This document shows positions 49,063-58,217 of a DNA stretch of 64,000 nt, in pieces. The notes below the pieces were generated by a model. That model did not search any database. It was given only the letters and a program-made list of their open reading frames with translations, and was not told where the DNA came from. The stretch spans positions 1-64,000 of the forward strand of contig SZNP01000004.1 in NCBI GenBank assembly GCA_005239435.1, in the 5' to 3' direction. This DNA comes from Halorussus salinisoli. GTDB taxonomy: Archaea > Halobacteriota > Halobacteria > Halobacteriales > Haladaptataceae. Position 1 is the stretch's first letter. Each line of letters starts with the position of its first letter. The position numbers and the translations under genes were made by a program.

Positions 49063-49231
49063 GTCTAACACTACTGATGCAATTTCCAAAAAGGTATGCT
49101 CCCTCACCCACCGAAGAGCCCTCGAAGTTCGGCCATGTCGTCGGTCGTTGCAAGTGCTAACGTAACTCCTCTCCTGGCTTGTCCGGTTCAGCACCCTCGC
49201 TACCTTCCGTACTGACTATCGTTCCCCCCGT

Positions 49232-49840
49232 GTTGACATCCTCCCCGCCCTAAAGGGCGAGGATTCCCACGTGGGGCATCGGGCCATTCCTGACGCCCCC
49301 GGGGGGCAACTTCCTCCCACGAAGGGAGTACCGGGTTCATGCGCTCCACGTCAGGGCGGTGAGCGCGTGGTGACGCCGACCCAATGGGGTCGCCCTGCTT
49401 GTGGCGCTCCCCACGCCCAGCCCCAAACAGACTGTGCGAACGCAGGGATTCACTCCCGCCGTTTCGACAGGAGTGACACGGGCTGTGCCATCGACCATAC
49501 TTCACCACGACGATCGTGACGAAGTGCAACCGCGAACGGGGCGTGTTTTGATTTGAGCCGTCACCCGCTCTCGTACACGGGCGTTACCGCCCGTTTCCAG
49601 CGGAGGTACGGGTTCTGTGAGGACGGCGAACAAATCTCAACCACGTACTCCCCACGTCGTTGTGAACCGTCGTGGTAGGCGTGGAACCGTCCGTATCGAC
49701 GGGAAGCGACCCCGGGTCTTCCGATTGAGACTTTACGCGATTGGCTTGAACTACGGGACGATGCCGGGCTACTTCTTAATGTCGGTTGTTGAGGGGTTGC
49801 CTGATTCATCCCCGCGATAAAGCACGGGGCTTTCTCCTCA
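49232..49840 (-). mobile_element. Deletion derivative (MITE-like) of an IS605/tnpB element
   Basis: On the minus strand this stretch begins with a left-end hairpin (GAGAAAGCCCCGTGCTTTAT..., at 49839-49808) and ends with the right-end hairpin CCTCGCCCTTTAGGGCGGGG followed by AGGATGTCAA (49232). Both match the ends of the element at 43119-44945. No tnpA is present. Inside are short remains, including a tail reading RHDRRGEVWSMAQPVSLLSK that parallels the TnpB C-terminal tail (EVRPMARPV) of the full element. At about 600 bases it could be moved in trans by TnpA, and it might still make a guide RNA. It separates the thermosome gene from the PotD-like gene. Confidence 0.7.
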
Positions 49841-50048
49841 ATCTCCGTAAGGACGGAGACTTGCTGTGGCATATCGGTTACACGGCGGAGGTCGGCTTAT
49901 CGTTTCGGCCGCCGTCAAGTCTGGTTGCTGTAAAATTTTGCGGCCACCTGTGATTTGGCATACGGTACCACACCTCAATATTGCCTATCTGGACAAATAG
50001 TTGAAATCTGGCCGGGGAAGTACCTCTCACGAACTATAATTGTCATTG

Positions 50049-51449
50049 ATGGCGAACGGGGGTAGCATGGGGAATGGACTGAACCGGAGAAACTTCATGA
50101 AGTACGCCGGTGCTGCATCCCTCGGGGTCGCAGCACAGGACGGGGCTGGCGCAGAGACCACCGGTGACGCAACAAACATTGGTCAAGATGGTCTTCAAGA
50201 CGGACAGCGCCCCGTTCAATGGACAGGCCCGGAGTACGCAGCACGGGAGGGCCAAGAAGCGAAGTTCGAGGAGATGACCGATATTGATCTAGAACGGACG
50301 ATTGGTGATCTCCCAACGACCCAACAGCGCATCATCGGCGGCGGGAACGAGACGTTCGACGCCGTGTCAGTTGATACGTCCAGTGCCGGCGCATTGACGA
50401 TGGACAATGACGTCACTGCACCCACGCCGACCGACCAGCTAGATAAGTGGGATCCGGATACAATCTCCGACCTGTTCACACAGCCAGAGGAACGGCTCGG
50501 TGACCAGATCGGTGCCCAGGCAGAGACGCTCAACGAGCAACTCTGGATGGATCTGGACGCCCAGAACGAACTCCGGTTCCCGCCGACCGTCTACAACTTC
50601 GACGCCATCGGGTACAATCCGAAGTTCATCGATCCCGGGAGTGTCTCCAGATGGTCTGCTCTCTTCGACAACGAGTATCAGGGTCAGGTACTCTTCGACG
50701 CAATCGCTGCAATAGCGATTCCGGAGGCGTTGATGCACATGCTGGACAACGACATGGTCGAGGGAGAGGTCGGCGAACTGAACGACCCGTCGGAGGACCA
50801 GCTCGACGCCGCCATTGACTTCCTGGTCAAACAGAAGCAGGAGGGCCAGTTCCGGTCGACGTGGACGGCGTACGGTAACTCCGTGAACCTGATGGCGAGT
50901 GAAGAGGCGATCATTGGCGATATCTGGCAGCCGGCCGCCCTCGACGTGCGCCGGTCCGGGACGCCGTGCACGTACGCGACGATGAGCGAAGGCATCCAAG
51001 GGTACCGGTTCTGGTACGCCGGTATCATACCGACGAAACCTGGGGCCAGCCAACGCAACAACGTCGACGAGGTGAACACCCTCATCAACGACGTCCACTA
51101 CGGCGCGTGGTACCCAGGATACGTCCAAGGATGGGGCTATTCCGTGCCTCAGTATCCGAACACCGACCTCGTCCGAACCGGATCGGACGAATCTGGTCAG
51201 GGGATGGGTCCGGAATACTACGACTGGGCGTACCGGGGCGAACGGACCTACGAACCCGTCGAGGATCCGTACCTCTTCGACCCGCAGAGCTACGAGTGGT
51301 CGATGGAGGAGGGAGAACCGAGTTCCGACGGCCAGCAGCGTGACTCCGGTCCGATCGAGGAACGGATCGACCGCATCGGGTTCTTCCAGATCTGGCCCAG
51401 CAACGCCGATTACATGACCCAGCGATGGCGAGACTTCACTAGCGCCTGA
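50049..51449 (+). CDS. Polyamine-type ABC transporter substrate-binding protein (PotD-like)
   Basis: This 466-residue exported protein has a twin-arginine signal LNRRNFMKYAGAASLGVAAQ at residues 10-29, but no obvious lipobox Cys, so it may be released or kept by the uncleaved signal. Later segments (ELRFPPTVYNFDAIGYNPKF near 180, WSALFDNEYQGQVLFDAIAA near 200, and IIGDIWQPAAL near 283) follow the PotD/PotF-type bilobal pattern. At 466 residues it is longer than the usual 350, partly from an acidic Ser/Gln-rich C-terminal region (near 420-435). I start at the ATG at 50049; the ATG at 50067 (MGNGLNRRNF) is also possible. It is followed after 9 bp by the PotB-like permease. Confidence 0.8.
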   Translation: MANGGSMGNGLNRRNFMKYAGAASLGVAAQDGAGAETTGDATNIGQDGLQDGQRPVQWTGPEYAAREGQEAKFEEMTDIDLERTIGDLPTTQQRIIGGGNETFDAVSVDTSSAGALTMDNDVTAPTPTDQLDKWDPDTISDLFTQPEERLGDQIGAQAETLNEQLWMDLDAQNELRFPPTVYNFDAIGYNPKFIDPGSVSRWSALFDNEYQGQVLFDAIAAIAIPEALMHMLDNDMVEGEVGELNDPSEDQLDAAIDFLVKQKQEGQFRSTWTAYGNSVNLMASEEAIIGDIWQPAALDVRRSGTPCTYATMSEGIQGYRFWYAGIIPTKPGASQRNNVDEVNTLINDVHYGAWYPGYVQGWGYSVPQYPNTDLVRTGSDESGQGMGPEYYDWAYRGERTYEPVEDPYLFDPQSYEWSMEEGEPSSDGQQRDSGPIEERIDRIGFFQIWPSNADYMTQRWRDFTSA

Positions 51450-51458
51450 TCGCCCGCT

Positions 51459-52331
51459 ATGTCGTCTCGCTTTCGGCGCCGCCTCCGGGATTTCGAGACC
51501 CAGCTACTCGTTGGGCCGACGGTTCTCTGGTTCGCCGTCTTCTTGTTGCTCCCGCTGGCAGTGATCGTCTACTACAGCTTCTTGACGTACTCGAGCTTCA
51601 ACGTCATCCACGAGTTCACGCTCGAAGCCTGGCGGATCAGCGTCTTCGACCAGACGGTGTACAACGTCTTCATCCGGACTCTCCTCATCGGCACCGCGGT
51701 GACCCTTCTCACGCTCCTGTTCGGCTACCCGCTTGCGTACTTCCTCCGGTTCTACATGAGCCAGAACGGTGGCATCATCCTCCTGTTGTTCCTGGTTGTC
51801 CCGTTCTGGACGTCTGGAGTGATTCGGACGCTCGGCTGGATACCGATACTCGGTCGAACTGGCGTCATCAACCGGATCCTCCTCGATATCGGCCTCATCA
51901 GTGAACCCATTAGCTGGTTGTTGTTCTCCCCGTTCTCGCAGATTGTGGGCTACCTCCAGAATTACGTCGTCTTCATGGCCGCACCGATCTACATCTCACT
52001 CGCACAGATCGACCCGGACCTGCTCGACGCCTCCGAGACCCTTCGAGGGGGGTCCATCGCGACGTTCCGTCACGTCACCTGGCCGCTGAGTCTTCCGGGC
52101 GTCATCATCGGTTCGATCTTCGTCTTCGTGCTCTCCATCGGGAACTTCACCATCCCCCAGTTCCTCAGCGGAGGCGAAAGCACGATTACGACTCTCATCT
52201 ACCTGTCAGTGAACTCCGGTCTCAACTATCCAGCTGCGTCGGCGCTATCGATCACACTCCTCCTTGTCATCTTTGCCGTCGTCTACGGTCTGACCCGACT
52301 TGTCGACATCACCGAAATCGGTCAGAGCTGA
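51459..52331 (+). CDS. Spermidine/putrescine-type ABC transporter permease (PotB-like)
   Basis: This 290-residue permease has six expected helices, the first at LLVGPTVLWFAVFLLLPLAV near residue 15. The docking loop is DASETLRGGSIATFRHVTWP near 188, and LPGVIIGSIFVFVLSIGNFT follows, as in PotB/PotH. It is 9 bp after the binding-protein gene, so the two are cotranscribed. The matching PotC-like permease is at 45442-46308, on the other strand. The ATPase genes follow convergently, starting with a stop 32 bp away. Confidence 0.88.
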   Translation: MSSRFRRRLRDFETQLLVGPTVLWFAVFLLLPLAVIVYYSFLTYSSFNVIHEFTLEAWRISVFDQTVYNVFIRTLLIGTAVTLLTLLFGYPLAYFLRFYMSQNGGIILLLFLVVPFWTSGVIRTLGWIPILGRTGVINRILLDIGLISEPISWLLFSPFSQIVGYLQNYVVFMAAPIYISLAQIDPDLLDASETLRGGSIATFRHVTWPLSLPGVIIGSIFVFVLSIGNFTIPQFLSGGESTITTLIYLSVNSGLNYPAASALSITLLLVIFAVVYGLTRLVDITEIGQS

Positions 52332-52363
52332 GCCTCATAGCCCTCACCACATCTCCTTCGACC

Positions 52364-53569
52364 TCATTCGCCAAGAACGTCCGTTTCGAGGTCGACGCCC
52401 GACACGACACTCGTCCGTTCGAGAAGAATCGTATCTTCGACGTCCCATCCGACCGTGACAGTCTCCGTCTCGATGTCAAGGCGTGACTCCGATTTGAGCT
52501 GGATCTCCATCGTCTCCTCACCACTGGCCGCCTCGAGAAGTAGTTGCGTCCCACGTCCGGGCCGCGAGATGACATCCAGAACTCGACACAGGAGCGAATT
52601 CGGTGAGTCCGCGTCGAGCCGAAGATGCTGCGGTCTGACGACGAACGATACCTGTTCTCCGACAAGGGAATCACCTTCGACCCCCGTGTTCGCCGTACTG
52701 ACAGCGAACTCGCCGACGGCGGTCGATACAGTGACGGTTGCTGCCGTGTCTTGAGCGTCCACGATCTGGCCGGTGAAGATGTTCGAGTCACCGACGAAGG
52801 AAGCCACGAACGCCGTGGCTGGCTGGTTGTACACCTCCGAGACGGTCCCGGATTGCTCGATCTGTCCCTCGTTCATGACGACGATTTGGTCGCCCAATCG
52901 CATGGCCTGATTCTGGTCGTGGGTCACGTACACGAAGGTGGTCTCGAGTTCCCGGTGGATGCGTAACAGCTCGCGTTCCATCCGTTTCTGCATCTTGTAG
53001 TCCAGATCTCCGAGTGGCTCGTCGAGTAACAGGAGCTTCGGCTTGAGGACAAGACTTCGAGCAAGCGCGACCCGTTGCTTCTGTCCAGCAGATAGTTCCT
53101 CAGGCGACCGGTCCCGGACATCTTGTAGCTGCATCAACTGTAGCATCTCCTCGACACGCTCGGTTTTCGTAGAGGCTTCGACACCGACACGGTCGAGCCC
53201 GTACCGGACGTTGTTCTCCACCGTCAGATGAGGGAACAGCTGGAAATCCTGGAAGACGAGCCCGATATCACGTTCGTACGTCGGCGTCCCCGTGATGTCG
53301 ACGTCGTCGAGGAGTATCTCTCCCTTCGTGGGAGTAACCTTCCCGATGATCGAATGCAGCGTCGTCGATTTACCACAACCGCTTGGCCCGATGAGGACAC
53401 AGAAATCACCGTCCTTGACATCGAAGTCGATGTCGTCGACCGCGAGGGTCCCATCGGGATACACCTTCCGGAGTCCACGAACTTGAAGGATATCCCGTGG
53501 CTGCTCCACTGCTTGGCGTTCGCTGGGCTTCGGTTGGCTGGTCTCCTCCTTGGTCGTGTGATCGGCCAT
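52364..53569 (-). CDS. ABC transporter ATP-binding protein, PotA/UgpC type (copy 1)
   Basis: This 401-residue ATPase has Walker A GPSGCGKST near residue 60, the Q-loop in LVFQDFQLFPH near 98, LSAGQKQR near 156 (Ala for the usual Gly), Walker B LLLLDEPLGDLDYKM near 177 and the H-loop THDQNQA near 217. A C-terminal TOBE-type domain (RPQHLRLD) follows. It lies 3 bp downstream of the second copy (53573-54709) on the same strand. Two different ATPases for one channel suggest a heterodimer, because a homodimer would need only one gene. Signature LSAGQ is slightly atypical. Confidence 0.88.
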   Translation of the reverse strand: MADHTTKEETSQPKPSERQAVEQPRDILQVRGLRKVYPDGTLAVDDIDFDVKDGDFCVLIGPSGCGKSTTLHSIIGKVTPTKGEILLDDVDITGTPTYERDIGLVFQDFQLFPHLTVENNVRYGLDRVGVEASTKTERVEEMLQLMQLQDVRDRSPEELSAGQKQRVALARSLVLKPKLLLLDEPLGDLDYKMQKRMERELLRIHRELETTFVYVTHDQNQAMRLGDQIVVMNEGQIEQSGTVSEVYNQPATAFVASFVGDSNIFTGQIVDAQDTAATVTVSTAVGEFAVSTANTGVEGDSLVGEQVSFVVRPQHLRLDADSPNSLLCRVLDVISRPGRGTQLLLEAASGEETMEIQLKSESRLDIETETVTVGWDVEDTILLERTSVVSGVDLETDVLGE

Positions 53570-53572
53570 TAG

Positions 53573-54709
53573 TCAAATCTCCTCGATGTCTTCGATGGTC
53601 ACCGCTTCGGTCACGCTCAGGCGATTGAAGTAGATAGCGTCACTGATATCCCAGCCGATGCGAATCTCTGATCCAACCTCCCCGATCATCGATTCGCCAG
53701 ATTGCATGACCTCGAACGCGATAGTCGAACCATCCGTCGCGGGCACTCTGACCGTGAATTCGGTTATCTCTCCCGTATAGGTGCGACCCTCAAGCGTGGC
53801 TTCGATGGTCGTGTCCAGCTCTTCCGCTTCTGAACCGAGGTCGATGTTTTCCGGCCGTATCAGGACGACCGATTCGCTCAAATGATCCGAGTTGGTCTGT
53901 GCGGTTGCGGTGATGGTCCCGATTTCGGTTTCGACCGTGACCACGTCTCCATCCGTTCCGAGTACCTCTCCCCGGAGGACGTTCGAATCACCGACGAACC
54001 GACCGACGAAGGCCGTTTTCGGCTGTTCGTACACTTCAAACGGCGTTCCGGTCTGTTCGATCTGGCCTCGATTCATGACGACAAGTCTGTCGCCGAGCTT
54101 CAACGCCTGCTCCTGATTGTGCGTGACGTAGACGAACGTACTGTCGGACTCGCTGTGTATCCGGCGCAGGTCCAGTTCCATCTGCTTCTGGAGCTTGTAG
54201 TCGAGGTCGGCAAGCGGGTCGTCTAGAAGGACGATTTCACACTCCCTGACGAGCTGCCGTGCCAGTTCGACGCGTTGCTGTTGGCCACCGCTGAGCTCGG
54301 TCGGCAGGTTGTCCGTGGTCTCTGAGATTGCCAGCAGTCCGAGTATCTCGTTGACGCGCTCTTCGACTTCGGTGGTCGTCACCGATGGCTGTTGTTGGAG
54401 TCCAAATGCGACGTTCTCTCTGACTGTCTTGTGCGGGAACAGCGTGTCCTCGAACTCCTGAAAGACGAACCCGATGTTTGCGTCTTTCACCGATATGTCT
54501 CTAACATTGGTTCCGTCTAGCATGACTTCACCGATCTCGAAGTCAAGCAACCCGGCGATACATTTGAGGAGGGTGCTTTTTCCGCAACCACTGGGGCCGA
54601 TGATGACACAGAACTCCCCTTTCTCGACGGTCAGATTGATGTCCTGCAAGACGTGTTCACGGCCGAATGACTTGGAGAGTGAGTCGACAGAAATCGCCCA
54701 TTGGGTCAT
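53573..54709 (-). CDS. ABC transporter ATP-binding protein, PotA/UgpC type (copy 2)
   Basis: This 378-residue ATPase has Walker A GPSGCGKST near residue 38, FVFQEFEDTLFPHKTV near 77, canonical LSGGQQQR near 138, Walker B IVLLDDPLADLDYKL near 158 and H-loop THNQEQA near 196. Asn for Asp follows the H-loop His, and Asp for Glu stands at the catalytic Walker B position (LLDDP where LLDEP is usual). Asp at the catalytic-Glu place would slow or stop hydrolysis at that site. Copy 1 has the usual Glu, so the heterodimer would have one normal and one altered site, as in many asymmetric ABC proteins. The C-terminal half is a TOBE-type domain with RPENIDLG. Confidence 0.85.
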   Translation of the reverse strand: MTQWAISVDSLSKSFGREHVLQDINLTVEKGEFCVIIGPSGCGKSTLLKCIAGLLDFEIGEVMLDGTNVRDISVKDANIGFVFQEFEDTLFPHKTVRENVAFGLQQQPSVTTTEVEERVNEILGLLAISETTDNLPTELSGGQQQRVELARQLVRECEIVLLDDPLADLDYKLQKQMELDLRRIHSESDSTFVYVTHNQEQALKLGDRLVVMNRGQIEQTGTPFEVYEQPKTAFVGRFVGDSNVLRGEVLGTDGDVVTVETEIGTITATAQTNSDHLSESVVLIRPENIDLGSEAEELDTTIEATLEGRTYTGEITEFTVRVPATDGSTIAFEVMQSGESMIGEVGSEIRIGWDISDAIYFNRLSVTEAVTIEDIEEI

Positions 54710-54858
54710 CGGATCTCCTCAATGCCCATAATAATTGGTTAGGATTAGAAAAAGATTCGGCCCAGTTTCCCCATGCCATCGGACAAATCCCAATCCGGTC
54801 GAACAGCGAACAAGCAAACACGGCCTTATCGTGACCGATTTCACCCCATTCGCTCTAA

Positions 54859-55083
54859 GGCTTCGCGACCGGCTTTGGTGCCGAGCCGAAGATTGGGGTC
54901 CGGTTCGACCACAAGAACTGGTACTTTTTTCTGCCAGATGGCCTCTACGAGACCGGTGGCGGTAACTATCGCGTAAAGAAACAGACCGCCATTGCTGACG
55001 GGATAGACTTCGATGAATTGACTGGCCACTCCGTCCAGACACAACTCGATGATCTCATCGACGGCGCAGAGACCAGGGAGTGA
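54859..55083 (+). pseudogene. Start-less reading frame, unidentified remnant
   Basis: After a TAA at 54856 the plus strand is open for 75 codons: GFATGFGAEPKIGVRFDHKN, then WYFFLPDGLYETGGGNYRV, KQTAIADGIDFDEL and TQLDDLIDGAETRE to a TGA at 55081. The composition (acidic, coherent strands and helices) looks coding, but there is no start codon at the front. It may be the C-terminal end of a gene whose front part was lost upstream of 54859. No family recognised. Confidence 0.35.
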
Positions 55084-55170
55084 AACAAGTCAGCGGAGAA
55101 CACTTGCTCGTCCTGTCGCGTTCACCGCTCCACGGTCAGTCTTTTAGGGGACTTCTCCATAGGTGCTGGC

Positions 55171-55524
55171 ATGTCCGATGGGTTGGAGCCAACGGAAGAG
55201 TATGACGGGACCATTACGGTCCACATCTTAGACGATTATGGAGATAATGAACGCATCGGGTGTTCATCGTACAAGAACGCAATTGAACTGGTAAAGCACC
55301 GACAGTCGGATGCCACCGTGGTGAAGATCGAGGACCGGGATGACGAGATCGTCTTCACGTCGGCCGAGATGGATATCCGCGACTGGGAGCGGGAATGGAA
55401 GCACGCGAAACGCCGCCTCTCCGCCGATATCGAGGAACGGAAGTGCCCGTATGACAGCCCGTCGTGTTTCGCCGATGATCTCTGTGTTCAGTGCCAGATG
55501 GATAAAGTGCAGGAGAACTACTAA
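55171..55524 (+). CDS. Acidic Cys-containing protein, function unknown
   Basis: This 117-residue protein (MSDGLEPTEEYDGTITVHIL...) has a beta-rich front half and ends in CPYDSPSCFADDLCVQCQ followed by MDKVQENY. The four Cys residues in the last 30 positions suggest a metal-binding knuckle. It is acidic throughout (DDYGDNER, EDRDDEI). No domain recognised; the family appears haloarchaeal. It stands alone, with about 90 bp before it holding a possible promoter. Confidence 0.6.
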   Translation: MSDGLEPTEEYDGTITVHILDDYGDNERIGCSSYKNAIELVKHRQSDATVVKIEDRDDEIVFTSAEMDIRDWEREWKHAKRRLSADIEERKCPYDSPSCFADDLCVQCQMDKVQENY

Positions 55525-55846
55525 GCAACTAAACTCGGCAGGCTATGGGTGTCCTTACGATTCGGAGAGTGACACGGTGATGTCGCGTAGTGGACAGCAT
55601 AATCGGCGCAGAGGTTCCTGCACGAGAAGGAACGTACTCGTACAGGGGGAGAGAGGCGCCATTTCATATCGTACTCTGTTCGTAGTGCATATCTAACAGC
55701 CCCACGTGCAGTAATCAGCCCAAGACGGCTATTTGACACCGTGAGGGACACAGTGTAACCAAGATGCCAATCCCGTTCACGCCGTGAGCGCTGTTCACCC
55801 CGTAATGGTATACGGAGTGACGGGGCGCTTTTAACTGTGGTATATA
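55525..55846. other. Intergenic region upstream of the LVIVD propeller gene
   Basis: No reliable gene is seen in these 322 bases. TTTTAACTGTGGTATATAATG just before and at the start codon at 55847 is the only strong A/T tract, with TTTTAA at about 55829-55834 as a TATA-like element. It would suit a leaderless or very short-leader transcript. Confidence 0.4.
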
Positions 55847-57262
55847 ATGGCACCCCACCCCAAGGGATACGGAGAAAAGGAACAACCAGGGAGCGACCGC
55901 CGGACATTCCTGAAATCGTTCGCAGTCATCGCCCCCCTCGGACAGACGCTTACACGCACAGCCACACGACCACAGTCACGCACTCAGTTGGAACTCCTGA
56001 GCACCCATCCGATTGATGGCGCGACCGAAGTCGTGACGCAGGACCAGTACGCGTACGTGGCCGTCGCCAACAGATTCAGGGAAATTCGCGGCAGTCCTGG
56101 GGAACTCGCCGTCGTCGATTGGACGACGCCCACACAGCCCCGCACCGTGTACTCGGACGAGGCGCCGAATCTGGCCATCGGGACGTGGGACGTGAAGGTG
56201 GCTGGCGACGTGGCGGGACTCGCCAGCACGGCACCGGGTGTAGGCGGGGTCGATTTTTTCGACGCGAGTGACCCGGAAAACCCAGAACACGTGTCGTTCT
56301 ACGACGTGAGTACAGCGGATCGCTACAACGGTCGGGTGCATAACTTCTTCATCGATGGCGAGTACGCCTACGTCGGGGTGAATGCGGCAACGACAATCGA
56401 TTCGGATGGCGATGGAGTCTCAGAGAAGGTACGACAGTTTGGAGAAGATGGCGTCGATATTGTCGACGTGAGTGACCCGACGACCCCGACGCGAGTAAGC
56501 ACATGGCAACTGAAAGAGTTCCCGGGTCCCGCCTTCGCAACGGCCAGCGTCAATGGGTTTCACGACCTCTACGTTCAGGATGGACTCGCGTACGTCTGTT
56601 TTTGGGACGCGGGCATCGTCGTGTTGGACGTAAGTGATCCGAGTGCGCCCGAACTCGCGGGCCACTTCGGGGAGGCACCCGACGCCGACAAGGAAGTCCG
56701 ATTCCGGAACACAGACGAGGAAAGTCGGGGCGCATATTTCCAGGAGACGGGGGTGAGGGACCACCGACAGCGTTTACCCGGGAACGCGCACTACGTCCAG
56801 CCCTCGCCGGATGGGACGTACGTGTTCGTCGGCGCGGAATCCTTTATAAAAGGGGAACCGGGTGGCATCGACATCTGGGACGTCTCCGATCTCGGGGACA
56901 TCTCCGACATCGAGGACCTCCTTGCAGGTCCCAAACGCGTCGGTCACATCTCCCCGCCCGACATCGAACTCTCGAAAGCCGATCAAGAATTCGTCGACAC
57001 AATACAGAGGTTTAACGTCTTCAATTCACGGGCTCGCGCCTTGGTCCATACGTCACACAACTTCGACGTGACCGACGACCGACTGTACACGTCTTGGCAC
57101 GGCGGTGGCGTGCGCGTGTTCGACATCACTGACCCGAGCGCACCGACCGAGATCGGTGTCTACGATCCGGAGGACGCGTCGTTCTGGGCGGCCGTTGCCG
57201 CAGGCGAGACCATCGTCGCAAGCGATATCGGCACCGGTCTCGTCTTCCTTGAGGCCCCCTAA
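55847..57262 (+). CDS. Tat-exported LVIVD-repeat beta-propeller protein
   Basis: This 471-residue secreted protein has a twin-arginine signal (DRRTFLKSFAVIAPLG) near residues 16-32, followed by a charged linker. The body consists of repeated units ending in V(D/F)(D/S)VSDP, for example VDIVDVSDPTTP near 205, IVVLDVSDPSAPELAG near 262 and VRVFDITDPSAPTEIGVYDP near 418. This is the LVIVD repeat (PF08309), usually about 40 residues, arranged in a beta-propeller of extracellular proteins. Several Asp/Gly-rich loops (DSDGDGVSEK) could bind Ca2+. The role is unknown, perhaps in the cell envelope. It is a single gene. Confidence 0.85.
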   Translation: MAPHPKGYGEKEQPGSDRRTFLKSFAVIAPLGQTLTRTATRPQSRTQLELLSTHPIDGATEVVTQDQYAYVAVANRFREIRGSPGELAVVDWTTPTQPRTVYSDEAPNLAIGTWDVKVAGDVAGLASTAPGVGGVDFFDASDPENPEHVSFYDVSTADRYNGRVHNFFIDGEYAYVGVNAATTIDSDGDGVSEKVRQFGEDGVDIVDVSDPTTPTRVSTWQLKEFPGPAFATASVNGFHDLYVQDGLAYVCFWDAGIVVLDVSDPSAPELAGHFGEAPDADKEVRFRNTDEESRGAYFQETGVRDHRQRLPGNAHYVQPSPDGTYVFVGAESFIKGEPGGIDIWDVSDLGDISDIEDLLAGPKRVGHISPPDIELSKADQEFVDTIQRFNVFNSRARALVHTSHNFDVTDDRLYTSWHGGGVRVFDITDPSAPTEIGVYDPEDASFWAAVAAGETIVASDIGTGLVFLEAP

Positions 57263-57434
57263 TTCCGGCGGGTGCGCGACGACGACAGCCCACTCCATGT
57301 TTCAGACGACTGATCGAGAGATACGCTATATCTATCGCGACGAAACCCACCTTGTTCAAGAACGACCGTAATTGTACAGTCTGTACGTATTCTCTATCTT
57401 TTAAGCAAGATACCTCCCTGTACGGACTCATGGG

Positions 57435-57645
57435 TCATTGTTCTCTTTCTAGTTCTTCACGGACGACTGCGCGAACGCGCTCATCTAGGTTGTCCTTGTC
57501 GCGGTCGGCGAGGATGTCCACATCGTTGGCGACAAGTGGGAGTGTGCTTACGAATAGACTCCGAGGAGGGCGAGGAGAGGTGTCTCTTCTTGGATGGTGT
57601 CTCGGAGAATCTTCCTCGTATCTATCCGTTGTCGCCAGAACGACT
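57435..57645 (-). pseudogene. Possible small protein, frameshifted
   Basis: The minus strand reads TRKILRDTIQEETPLLALLG and then, after a one-base shift near 57545, LFVSTLPLVANDVDILADRD and KDNLDERVRAVVREELEREQ to a TGA at 57435. The pieces fit together as one helical protein with a hydrophobic middle. No ATG opens the front. Low confidence, because the linkage depends on assuming one indel. Confidence 0.3.
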
Positions 57646-57691
57646 TAAGTGAATAGTGGAGAGCGGAGTCGTCAGCGGGAGCGGGTGGAGA

Positions 57692-57970
57692 TTAGATTTC
57701 GACGCAAATGCCGGCCTTTGGAACGCAGACCTCTTGAGTCCCTCTAGTGTGCTGTTGTGTCTGGTAGAACCGCCGGAACGTTTGGACGGCGATGATGCCA
57801 GTCGCAGCGAGTGCAATGACGCCAGCGGTGGCGGTGGGGTACGAGAGTGCCACCATCACTGCGAAGAGTCCGAGGATGGCCAGTGCCGACGTCGCGATGA
57901 TAGCGCCGAAACTCTGCGCCGAGATCGAGCTCAGATGCCGGGCCGGATCTTGGTTTGGTGTGTACCTCAT
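57692..57970 (-). CDS. Small membrane protein, two helices
   Basis: This 92-residue protein (MRYTPNQDPARHLSSISAQS) has two hydrophobic segments: SFGAIIATSALAILGLFAVM near residue 20 and ATAGVIALAATGIIAVQTF near 45. Then comes a basic/polar tail with two Cys (EVCVPKAGICVEI). I take the ATG at 57970; a start 30 bases upstream is possible. The function is unknown and no family is recognised, but codon pattern and hydrophobic organisation look real. Confidence 0.5.
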   Translation of the reverse strand: MRYTPNQDPARHLSSISAQSFGAIIATSALAILGLFAVMVALSYPTATAGVIALAATGIIAVQTFRRFYQTQQHTRGTQEVCVPKAGICVEI

Positions 57971-58217
57971 CACAGATAGATGTAAGAGTGGCACCCGCAT
58001 AAGTGTAATCTGAATTATATTTCTGTAGCGATGCTTACTGAACCACGATTATGTAGAAATATTGTCGTATGTGGCTACATCAGATACATTACAAATCAAA
58101 GCAGCTCGAAACAAGAGCACTCCCATCTAATAACAAACATCGAAAGTAAGCCAGCAAGAAAAGCAGGTATCTGGCGTGGTTTTCGATGAAGCACCGAATC
58201 GAAGATACGACTGGAGC

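Noticed and set aside
52364..54709. Possibility that the two adjacent ATPase genes are one frameshifted gene
   Set aside because: Each has a complete set of Walker A, signature, Walker B and TOBE segments and its own start and stop, so they are two separate genes.
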